From CAZSSM01 sp964609385 (GTDB lineage: Bacteria; Planctomycetota; Planctomycetia; Isosphaerales; Isosphaeraceae), in NCBI GenBank assembly GCA_964609385.1, contig CAZSSM010000015.1:1-64000 (forward strand): a stretch of 64,000 bases of DNA, read 5' to 3'. Under the pieces are notes generated by a model that had not been told where the DNA came from, did not search any database, and saw nothing but the letters and a program-made list of their open reading frames with translations. Both the position numbers and the translations under genes were made by a program. Shown here piece after piece: positions 43,416-50,848 of the stretch; positions within the stretch are counted from its first letter, which is position 1, and each line of letters opens with the position of its first letter.

Positions 43416-45149
43416 ATGAGCACCGTCGGCGGTCAATCCGGCCTGAACACCCCCTACGGAGGCAGCCTAGTCAACCTGCTGATCTCCGATGACCGGATCC
43501 GAGAACTGAAGGACCTGAGCACCAGCAGCGCCAGCTTGACCCTGGATGATCGGGCCCTCTGCGATCTGGAACTGCTGGCCGTCGGCGCGTTCTCACCGCT
43601 GCAAGGGTTCCTCAACCAGGCCGACTACGAGCGGGTCGTCGCCGAAGGTCGCCTGGCCGACGGGACGCTCTGGCCGCTGCCGATCTGCCTGCCGGTGACC
43701 CCCGGTGAGGGGATCGAGCCGGGCAAGCCGCTGGCCCTCCGCGACGTCTATGGAAACCTGCTGGCCTTCCTCCACGTCGAGGAGATTTACGCCTACGACA
43801 AGGCCGCCGAAGCCAAAGGCGCTTACGGCTCGACCGACGAGAAGCACCCGGCCGTGGCCACGCCGAACCGACAGCCGGATCACTACGCCGCCGGCAAGCT
43901 GGAAGTCATCCGGATTCCCCCCCACTATGACTTCACCGAACTGCGCCGAACGCCCGCCGAACTCCGCGAGCACATCGGCCAATTGGGCTGGTCCAAGGTC
44001 GTCGCCTTCCAGACCCGCAACCCCCTGCACCGCGCCCACGAGGAACTGACCAAGCGCGCTGCCGCCGAGGTCGAGGCCGGCCTGCTCATCCACCCCGTCG
44101 TCGGCGTGACCAAGCCCGGCGACGTCGACCACTACACCCGCGTCCGCTGCTATCGCGCCCTGGTCGACAACCACTACGAGCAGAAGAGCGTCGTGCTCAG
44201 CCTGCTGCCCCTGGCCATGCGGATGGCCGGCCCCAAGGAGGCCCTGCTCCACGCGATCATCCGACGCAACTACGGCTGCTCGCACCTGATCGTCGGCCGC
44301 GACCACGCCGGCCCCGGCAAGGATTCCAAGGATCAACCCTTCTATGATCCGTATGCCGCCCAAGAGGCCATGCGGACCCATGAAGACGAACTCGGCATGA
44401 AGATGGTCGAGTTCAAGATGGTCGTCTACATCCCCAGCGAAGACCGCTACTGCCCGGTCGATCAGGTCCCCCAGGGCGCCGAGACGGCCAACATCTCCGG
44501 AACTCAGGTCCGCGAAGACTACCTGGCCAAGGGGATCCCGCTGCCCGAATGGTTCAGCCGCCCCGAAGTGGCCGCCATCCTCGGTGAAGCCAACCCGCCC
44601 AAGAGCCGACAGGGCGTCGTGCTCTGGTTCACCGGCCTCTCCGGCTCGGGCAAGAGCACCGTCGCCCAGGGCCTCATCGAGCGGCTCTCCGAGTACGGGC
44701 GCAACGCCTCGATGCTCGACGGCGACGAGATCCGAACCCACCTCTCCAAGGGCCTCGGCTTCAGCAAGGAAGACCGCGACACCAACGTCGGTCGCGTCGG
44801 CTATGTCGCCGGCCTGGTCGCCAAGCACGGCGGCACCATCATCTGCTCGGTCATCAGCCCCTACCGCGAGACCCGCGAGAAGGCCCGCCAGATGGCCGGC
44901 GGCAACTTCGTCGAGATCTATTGCGATACCCCGCTGGAGGTCTGCGAATCGCGTGACGTCAAGGGGCTCTACGCCAAGGCACGCAAGGGCGAGATTAAAG
45001 GCTTCACCGGGATCGACGACCCCTATGAGGAGCCGGTCAACCCCGAGGTCACCATCGACACCAGCAAGCTCAACGTCGAGCAGAGCGTCGACGAGATCAT
45101 CACCAAGCTTCAAGAACTGGGTTATATCCAGTATCATGGCCATGCGTGA
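43416..45149 (+). CDS. Bifunctional sulfate adenylyltransferase / adenylylsulfate kinase
   Basis: The 577-residue fusion makes APS from sulfate and ATP and then PAPS from APS. The N-terminal Sat (ATP sulfurylase) part holds QTRNPLHRAHEEL (H205-x2-H208, the HxxH of the family), VGRDHAGPG and ISGTQVREDYL. The APS kinase part follows at about residue 395: P-loop GLSGSGKST at 407-415, DGDEIRTHLSKGLGFSKEDR and the GFTGIDDPYEEPVNPEV lid. Codon use is strongly biased toward C-ending codons, more than in neighbours, which suggests strong expression. It has its own good promoter and a strong terminator. It feeds the nearby APS reductase and supplies PAPS for sulfotransferases such as the one at 49728-50738. 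Confidence 0.96.
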   Translation: MSTVGGQSGLNTPYGGSLVNLLISDDRIRELKDLSTSSASLTLDDRALCDLELLAVGAFSPLQGFLNQADYERVVAEGRLADGTLWPLPICLPVTPGEGIEPGKPLALRDVYGNLLAFLHVEEIYAYDKAAEAKGAYGSTDEKHPAVATPNRQPDHYAAGKLEVIRIPPHYDFTELRRTPAELREHIGQLGWSKVVAFQTRNPLHRAHEELTKRAAAEVEAGLLIHPVVGVTKPGDVDHYTRVRCYRALVDNHYEQKSVVLSLLPLAMRMAGPKEALLHAIIRRNYGCSHLIVGRDHAGPGKDSKDQPFYDPYAAQEAMRTHEDELGMKMVEFKMVVYIPSEDRYCPVDQVPQGAETANISGTQVREDYLAKGIPLPEWFSRPEVAAILGEANPPKSRQGVVLWFTGLSGSGKSTVAQGLIERLSEYGRNASMLDGDEIRTHLSKGLGFSKEDRDTNVGRVGYVAGLVAKHGGTIICSVISPYRETREKARQMAGGNFVEIYCDTPLEVCESRDVKGLYAKARKGEIKGFTGIDDPYEEPVNPEVTIDTSKLNVEQSVDEIITKLQELGYIQYHGHA

Positions 45150-45195
45150 GATCCGGGTCTTCGACGATCGGCCCGACCACACAAACGCATGAAAT

Positions 45196-45232
45196 GGCCA
45201 GACGGTCCTCGATGCCAAAGGACCGTCTGGCC
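45196..45232 (+). terminator. Terminator after the Sat-CysC gene
   Basis: A perfect 14-bp stem (45196-45209 with 45219-45232, GGCCAGACGGTCCT and its complement) with a 9-base loop. There is no T-run after it on this strand. Confidence 0.7.
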
Positions 45233-45279
45233 AAACCATCCGCTTGAGATGCGTGCGTTGACCTCCCTGAGGCGGATCC

Positions 45280-47010
45280 ATGGCCCTTCGGCGAACGAGC
45301 ATTGACGAGTTCCTCAGTCTGCTCGCCCCAGATCTCTGGGTCGGTGACGCCCGCGAAAACCACCCTTTGTGGCCCCCCGACCTGTTCGCGATCGTCGCCT
45401 CACTGCTCGATGAATCCGGCTCCTATATCCGGGCTGTAGACCCCAATTACCCGCCCGAGTTCGACGAGACCGGAACCCCTTGGCACGTGGCGATCCAACA
45501 ACTGGCCCGCCACTGGCGCCGCGAATGGAACGCCTGGTTGGAGCCGGAAGACCGACCGAACTTGAAGATCGGCACGGTCCAGGGCTGGTGGGCTCATCTG
45601 CTCGAGAAACGACTCACCCCCGTCGACGCGATCGTCAATGACACCGACCTCTGCCACGCGCTCCTACAGATGCTGGCCGTCTCCGACGAAGCCTGCTTCG
45701 GGATCGGGACCGACTATGAACCACTCCGTGAGATCGAGGAACCCGTCGACAACCTGGTCGATGTGGACGACGCGGACGATGAAGGCCCCGACAACTTCTG
45801 GCTCTGGGCCAACCGGCTCCTGATGAATGACCTCGAGACCTCCGGCTCGACCCTCTGCGAACAGATTCACCCCCATCAGGCTCGGGTCCTGCCCAAACTC
45901 AAGACGCCCGGCGTTGGGATGACGCTCCGTTCGGTTTCGCTCTACCTGGCGCTGTGCCGGAGTCGCCAAGTCCGAGTCAACTGGTATTGCCCGGCCGGCT
46001 CGGGGTGGAAGCCGGTCGTCGAGCGGTACATCAACCTCATGCTGGTCCCATGGCCGAAGACTATCACGCCTTCGAGCTTTCGAGAGGCCAAGGCCTTGTC
46101 TGCGCTCCCCTACAGCCTCTTCCGCTTCGATCCCGCTGACGATCCGGACGCACCACCACCGGGTCGCCAGATCGATCGGCTCTGGGAAGCAGCTACCGCC
46201 GCTGTCTCTAAGATCGACGGCGTCGTTCTCCCCGAACTCGCCGTGGACCTGGATACCTATCACGAGATCTGGCAGACCGTCCAAAAACGCAACGGCCTGT
46301 TAATTGCAGGTTTGAGGGAATCCCAGCCCGACGCCTTGTGCCGGAACTACGCCAAGATCACCTTCCTCGCTGGAAACACGGCCGTCTCCTACGAACAAGA
46401 GAAGCATCACCGCTGGCGACTCGACCGCAACCAGATCGTCAACTATGGGCTGGCCTCACAACTGCATCCCGATGAACTTTGGTGGGAAGGGATCGCATTG
46501 TCATCGCGTCAACTCTCCTTCCTCTCCTGGCAACCCTGGATCACCGCCTGCGTCCTGATCTGTGAGGACCTCGCGCGTCAGGATCCCATCGCCAACATCA
46601 TCCGCGCGGTGGGCCCAAACCTGGTCATCGCCCTGCTGATGGACGGGCCCCAACTGGAACGCCGATGGTCGAGCCGTTACGCTACCGTCTTCGCTGATGA
46701 TCCCGGGTCGTCCGTCCTGACCCTCAGCAGCATCGGGATGGTCGAACGGTCCCGTCCTCCCACCAATCAGCAACCCTCGCGCGTGGTCGCCCTCTGGAAG
46801 GATGCCATCAATGGCGTCGTCGAGATCACCCTGCCGCCCGGCCACGACGCCATCGTCCTGAGCCTCGTCAACGTCGAAGACCTTCAATCGCATCACGATT
46901 TCGAGCAAGCCGCCGACGGACGCCTCGATGAAGTCACTAATAGCACCCTAATCCTCGGCGGCATCCACCCCATCCCGCACTCCCATCCCGATCCCTCTAA
47001 CACCACCTAA
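45280..47010 (+). CDS. Nitrilase-fold (carbon-nitrogen hydrolase) protein with unknown N-terminal domain
   Basis: The 576-residue protein has a C-terminal nitrilase-type domain at about 240-550 with the Glu-Lys-Cys triad: E319 in VVLPELAVD, K375 in EQEKHHRWRL and C428 in CVLICEDLAR. Such enzymes cut or form C-N bonds in amides and nitriles. The first 230 residues are an acidic domain (DNLVDVDDADDEGPDNFWLW) with several Trp, not of a family that I know. There is no signal peptide, so it is cytoplasmic. It starts 48 bases after the Sat-CysC terminator, so it is a separate unit. Its closest role cannot be told; stand-alone nitrilases fused to other domains occur in some defence systems, but no partner is visible here. 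Confidence 0.75.
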   Translation: MALRRTSIDEFLSLLAPDLWVGDARENHPLWPPDLFAIVASLLDESGSYIRAVDPNYPPEFDETGTPWHVAIQQLARHWRREWNAWLEPEDRPNLKIGTVQGWWAHLLEKRLTPVDAIVNDTDLCHALLQMLAVSDEACFGIGTDYEPLREIEEPVDNLVDVDDADDEGPDNFWLWANRLLMNDLETSGSTLCEQIHPHQARVLPKLKTPGVGMTLRSVSLYLALCRSRQVRVNWYCPAGSGWKPVVERYINLMLVPWPKTITPSSFREAKALSALPYSLFRFDPADDPDAPPPGRQIDRLWEAATAAVSKIDGVVLPELAVDLDTYHEIWQTVQKRNGLLIAGLRESQPDALCRNYAKITFLAGNTAVSYEQEKHHRWRLDRNQIVNYGLASQLHPDELWWEGIALSSRQLSFLSWQPWITACVLICEDLARQDPIANIIRAVGPNLVIALLMDGPQLERRWSSRYATVFADDPGSSVLTLSSIGMVERSRPPTNQQPSRVVALWKDAINGVVEITLPPGHDAIVLSLVNVEDLQSHHDFEQAADGRLDEVTNSTLILGGIHPIPHSHPDPSNTT

Positions 47011-47332
47011 AACCCGCAAGATTGCTGGAAAAACTTGAAAACAAACTCTAGAATTCTAGTAGTCTAAAGTTCTTCCTTGCAGGAGTTACGCTGTTGGAGC
47101 GTTTGCACCACAAGGCCATCCAAGTTGTGTTACCAAGACTCGCAAATTGCTCAAGGTCTCAGCATTCCAGGCTAGCCCGTGTTCATTCGTCTACTAACTA
47201 TGTACTTCCTATTGACAAAACGTTTTTTTCAGTTCAAGACACTATGTTCTGATAATCGATCGGGGCCCAATAAAGTAAGGTCATCCTCACCCGATACTCG
47301 TGATTCCGTTCGCATTGGAGATTCCCTGAGCT
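47011..47332. other. AT-rich intergenic stretch
   Basis: About 320 bases, AT-richer than its surroundings, with the 12-base palindrome CTAGAATTCTAG at about 47048-47059. No frame has coding character. It may hold the promoter for the next small gene. Confidence 0.4.
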
Positions 47333-47611
47333 ATGGCCGTCGTGGACTCTGACCTCACAATCACTAACGCTTCATGGCTGATGCTCATGGCTCGTGTCCC
47401 CAGAGAGCGAAGGCAGCGAGTGTACGATCAGATGGTCAAAGGCAACGATCGTCTGGTCGACGGGTACGCGCATGAGGTCGCTCGAGCACTCCTCGGTGAC
47501 AACGAAGCCACTGAACGAGCCAAGCAAACGGCTCAGTCCATGGAGAGCTGGGTCGACCAGAAGCGGACCATCAGAGGACGATCGAGCAAGCGTCACTATA
47601 ATCGTCGCTGA
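47333..47611 (+). CDS. Unknown small basic protein
   Basis: A 92-residue protein with a helical core (ERRQRVYDQMVKGNDRLVDG, ARALLGDNEATERAKQTAQS) and a basic C-terminus (RTIRGRSSKRHYNRR). No family was recognised. Size and charge suggest a nucleic acid contact, but that is only an inference. Coding is plausible because its codon use matches GC-rich neighbours while its flanks are AT-rich. Confidence 0.4.
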   Translation: MAVVDSDLTITNASWLMLMARVPRERRQRVYDQMVKGNDRLVDGYAHEVARALLGDNEATERAKQTAQSMESWVDQKRTIRGRSSKRHYNRR

Positions 47612-47697
47612 GATAACAACTGCTCATCGATCACGAAAAAGACTTGCAACTCAACCAAGCACTCGACAGAAACAAATGCACACCTGCTCTTACAAAT

Positions 47698-48066
47698 TCA
47701 TCTCAACAACTTGGGTTCTACGGTCCGTTCGTTGCGGACGTCATCGGTATTGAGCGTCTGGGCGGGCTCGAAGAGCAGGATGTGCGCCTCCTGCTCGGCG
47801 ACGGGCATGTGCTCAACGCCCCGCGGGACAATGACGAACTCGCCGGCCCCCAGGTCGATGTCGCCGTCGCGGAATCGGATGGTCAAGGTCCTCGCGACGA
47901 CCAGGAACAGCTCGTCCTCATGGTCGTGCTTGTGCCAGACGAACTCCCCCTGGACCTTGGTCAAGCGGACGTGCTGACCGTTCAGCTCGCCGGCGACATG
48001 CGGCTTCCAATGCTCGGAGAACGTGGCGAACGCTTCAGCCAGGTTAACCTTCGTGGGGATGCTCAT
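47698..48066 (-). CDS. Cupin-domain protein
   Basis: The 122-residue single cupin has the metal site HKHDHEDELFLV (HxH and E) and a second His in PRGVEHMPVA. Proteins of this size bind a metal and a small ligand, for example sugars, and can act as isomerases or sensors; the exact job is unknown. The gene is at the downstream end of a minus-strand polysaccharide-type cluster. Confidence 0.87.
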   Translation of the reverse strand: MSIPTKVNLAEAFATFSEHWKPHVAGELNGQHVRLTKVQGEFVWHKHDHEDELFLVVARTLTIRFRDGDIDLGAGEFVIVPRGVEHMPVAEQEAHILLFEPAQTLNTDDVRNERTVEPKLLR

Positions 48067-48121
48067 CGTTGGTTGTCCTCGATGTCGCAGGATGGGGTTG
48101 GTCTTCGACTCCGAGTCGATG

Positions 48122-49645
48122 TCACGATGCGCCAGTGACAGGTTCGGCGGCGACCGGGCGTTCCGATACCTGCTCGTGGGATCCCGGTTGGCGGCTGCGA
48201 TCCTGTCGAATCAGAACATGATAGATGATCAGTTGGATCCCGTAATACAGGGGACAGGCGGCGGCCGCACCGACGAGGCCGGCCACAGCGATGGCCGGGA
48301 TCGTCACGCCGATGGCCACGATCGCCCCAGCGACTCGGCCCCAGAGCACCGCTTGCGGACGATTCTGGGCCATCAGCGTGGTCCGCTGCGGAGCGTTCTG
48401 AATCCGGGCCAATTGGCCGATCACGATCCAAGGGATCAAGACGGCCGGATCGATCGGTGACTGGGCGATGAACCGCGGGTCGAGCATCAGCCTTGTGATC
48501 GGACCGGCCAACCCCCAGATCCCCAAGCAGGCCAAGACCCCGAGGCCGAATTGCCCCCAGACCCATCGACTCATCACCCGACGGGCCCCGATGTCATTCC
48601 CTTTCGCAGTCATCCGAAAATATTTTGGGTTGAACAGGCGTGAGAGCACCAGATTGAACTGCGTGAATCCACGGTTGAGCAGGTTGTAGACCGCCGTGTA
48701 GACGCCCGCCGCGTCGAGGCCGAGCATCGCCCCGATGAGGTAGCGGTCGCTCATCCGGTTGACCCAGTTTAGGCTGCCCGAGGAGACCATCGGCAGGATG
48801 AACCGATGGTACTCAGCACGGAAGGCATCGGTCCGCTCCCGGAGCGTCTCGGGATCCGGCGCGACGACGCTGGTCGGCGCTGAATCGGTCGGAGCATCCG
48901 AGGTGTCCGGAGCATTCGCGTTGGCCGTCGACGACTCCCGGACAAGCAAGGGCCAGAAGAGGAACCGGGCCACCGCGAGCGTCACGATATAACCCATCAG
49001 GATCACGAACGGATCAGCGCCGAAGAGGGCGATCAAGCCGAGGATCGCCAGTGGTTGCCCGGCCGCCTCGAACGCGACCCAAGCGACGTAGCAGCCGTAC
49101 CTCTCCGCAGCGCTGAAGAGGCTCCGTTCCAGCTCGTTGCGAGCCAGCAACACCCCGTAGGCCGTCACGGCCAGGAACGCGAGCGGCCCGGCCTCCACGG
49201 ACGCGTTGGAGAGCGACAACAGTTCGAGGATGCTTCCGATCAGGAACGCGATCAGGTCGTCCGTCCCCAACACGCCCAGCCTATGCAGGATGATGTGCCC
49301 GGCCATGACGATCTCATCCACCACAAACAGATAGATCATTGCGCCGACGAGGACCAGGGACCAGAACCCTAGGCTGAGCCGGTTCAGGCTCGCGTAGGCG
49401 ATCCGCCGAAGCGCCGAGAGGACACCGGGACCGGCCTCGACCGCCTCGGCATAGAACCGCATCGTCGTCTGCTGCATCGGGATGGCGAAGGCGTGCTCGC
49501 CCAGTTGCGCCACCCCGATTAAGAGCATCACCGAACCGAACAAGGAGGGGTCCACCTGACCGCTGATCAAGCGGAGCCCCACCAGCGAGGCCGCCATCCC
49601 GAAGGCTTGACCGCCGATCAAGAGTATGGCGTCTCGACGCATCAA
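48122..49645 (-). CDS. Polysaccharide flippase (Wzx/oligosaccharide transporter-type)
   Basis: The 507-residue protein has about 12-14 membrane helices, beginning with LLIGGQAFGMAASLVGLRLI near the N-terminus and followed by LSLGFWSLVLVGAMIYLFVV, with MATE-like N-terminal wording and a typical middle segment (RMSDRYLIGAMLGLDAAGVY). It would move lipid-linked oligosaccharides across the inner membrane. It lies between the cupin gene and the sulfotransferase, upstream of which is the ligase. The loop around residue 255-275 is Thr/Ala/Asp-rich and not conserved. Confidence 0.8.
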   Translation of the reverse strand: MMRRDAILLIGGQAFGMAASLVGLRLISGQVDPSLFGSVMLLIGVAQLGEHAFAIPMQQTTMRFYAEAVEAGPGVLSALRRIAYASLNRLSLGFWSLVLVGAMIYLFVVDEIVMAGHIILHRLGVLGTDDLIAFLIGSILELLSLSNASVEAGPLAFLAVTAYGVLLARNELERSLFSAAERYGCYVAWVAFEAAGQPLAILGLIALFGADPFVILMGYIVTLAVARFLFWPLLVRESSTANANAPDTSDAPTDSAPTSVVAPDPETLRERTDAFRAEYHRFILPMVSSGSLNWVNRMSDRYLIGAMLGLDAAGVYTAVYNLLNRGFTQFNLVLSRLFNPKYFRMTAKGNDIGARRVMSRWVWGQFGLGVLACLGIWGLAGPITRLMLDPRFIAQSPIDPAVLIPWIVIGQLARIQNAPQRTTLMAQNRPQAVLWGRVAGAIVAIGVTIPAIAVAGLVGAAAACPLYYGIQLIIYHVLIRQDRSRQPGSHEQVSERPVAAEPVTGAS

Positions 49646-49727
49646 TCAAATCTCACGAACACACGAAATCAAAAGGAGAGGAACGACCGACACTTGGGGT
49701 GAGATGGTTGCCGGCCGAGGACCGGAC

Positions 49728-50738
49728 TCAGGAGATCCGGGACGACGAGGCCGGGGTCGTTGTAGCCGTTGAGGTCGGGTTGGCGACATTGGGGGATTCC
49801 TCGTCGATCTCGGGGCGTCGGACCAGCCAGTGGTTCAAGTCGCGCCCGGTCATCGCCGAGAGCCGACGGACCTGCTCGGCGAACTCGTCGACGAGTCGGT
49901 TGTGCATCGAGGCTGAGAGCGGGGACCGGGTGGCGTCAGCTTGGTTGAGCGTCTCGACGGCCCGAAAGAAGCCCCAGCTCCGGATCCCCAGGGCGTCCTT
50001 GATCCGCGCTGAGAGCAGACGGACCGACCGCGCTCCCTTGAGCAAGCGCATGAGCATCGGGAACCGGGTCCCCTTGGAGGCATTGTGAACCGGGAACTCG
50101 GTCCGGCCGTCGTCGGGCACCTCGAGGAACTGGAGGGTCTCCCGATAGACCCGACGCGGATCGGCCTTGAGATCATCGAAGAAGAGGACGAGGATCCGTT
50201 CGCGCGGGAAAACCCGTTCGATCCGCGCGAGGTGGTCGGCCAGTTGCCCGTGCTGTCGATAGGTCAGCAAGTCGGAGTAGCCAGCCGAGGCGGGCCGTTC
50301 GCGCCCTTGAGCGCGGGCCTCCTGGAGGTCCCAGGCCTCCTCGAAGTCGCGGACCGGCTCGGTCGCCTGGAAGACCTGCTCGCCATGCATCGAGTAGACC
50401 AGTTCGACCGGATTGCGGAACAGGACGAGGATCCGGGCCTCCGGGAACGCTTCGGCAATCCTCGACATCGCCCGATCATCGAGCGCCGACCGGGTCGAGG
50501 CTTCGCCGACGGCCAGATGCCGGTCGTCGGCCCCTTCGAAGAGGGCCAGGTAATGCTCCCAGGAGTTCCGGAAGCTGGGCACGTCGCGGAAGGCGGGCAT
50601 CGTGATCAGGTGCCGGTTGAAATAGTGCGGCTCCTTGGGCTCGGTCACGAAGACCCGCTCGTGCTCGGAGAGGTAACGCGCCAGCGAGGTCGTCCCGCAC
50701 TTAGGCGCTCCGACGATCAGAAAGTTCGGGTATTTCAT
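49728..50738 (-). CDS. PAPS-dependent sulfotransferase
   Basis: From the ATG at 50738 the protein has 336 residues. The 5'-phosphosulfate loop is FLIVGAPKCGTTSLARYL (residues 7-24, Lys13), the 3'-phosphate contact is in LVLFRNPVELVYSMHG, and EPHYFNR carries the usual substrate-side residues. The enzyme uses PAPS to add sulfate to an acceptor, perhaps the polysaccharide processed by the neighbouring flippase and ligase. PAPS would come from the Sat-CysC fusion 4.5 kb away. The C-terminal 25 residues are Thr/Ser-rich and probably disordered. The frame is open further upstream to 50981, but that part is Pro-rich and not conserved. Confidence 0.9.
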   Translation of the reverse strand: MKYPNFLIVGAPKCGTTSLARYLSEHERVFVTEPKEPHYFNRHLITMPAFRDVPSFRNSWEHYLALFEGADDRHLAVGEASTRSALDDRAMSRIAEAFPEARILVLFRNPVELVYSMHGEQVFQATEPVRDFEEAWDLQEARAQGRERPASAGYSDLLTYRQHGQLADHLARIERVFPRERILVLFFDDLKADPRRVYRETLQFLEVPDDGRTEFPVHNASKGTRFPMLMRLLKGARSVRLLSARIKDALGIRSWGFFRAVETLNQADATRSPLSASMHNRLVDEFAEQVRRLSAMTGRDLNHWLVRRPEIDEESPNVANPTSTATTTPASSSRIS

Positions 50739-50848
50739 GAGTTTGTCCGGTCGAGATAGCTCGGCATCGTCATCGGATGTTGGTTCCGATGTTTCTGGTT
50801 TGTGATAGATGTCGGGTCGAAGGGACGTTGAGTCGATCGGATCGGTCG

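Noticed and set aside
43593..45302. 569-residue minus-strand frame opposite Sat-CysC
   Set aside because: The plus strand is an unmistakable Sat-CysC fusion; the strong codon bias of that gene creates the antisense frame.
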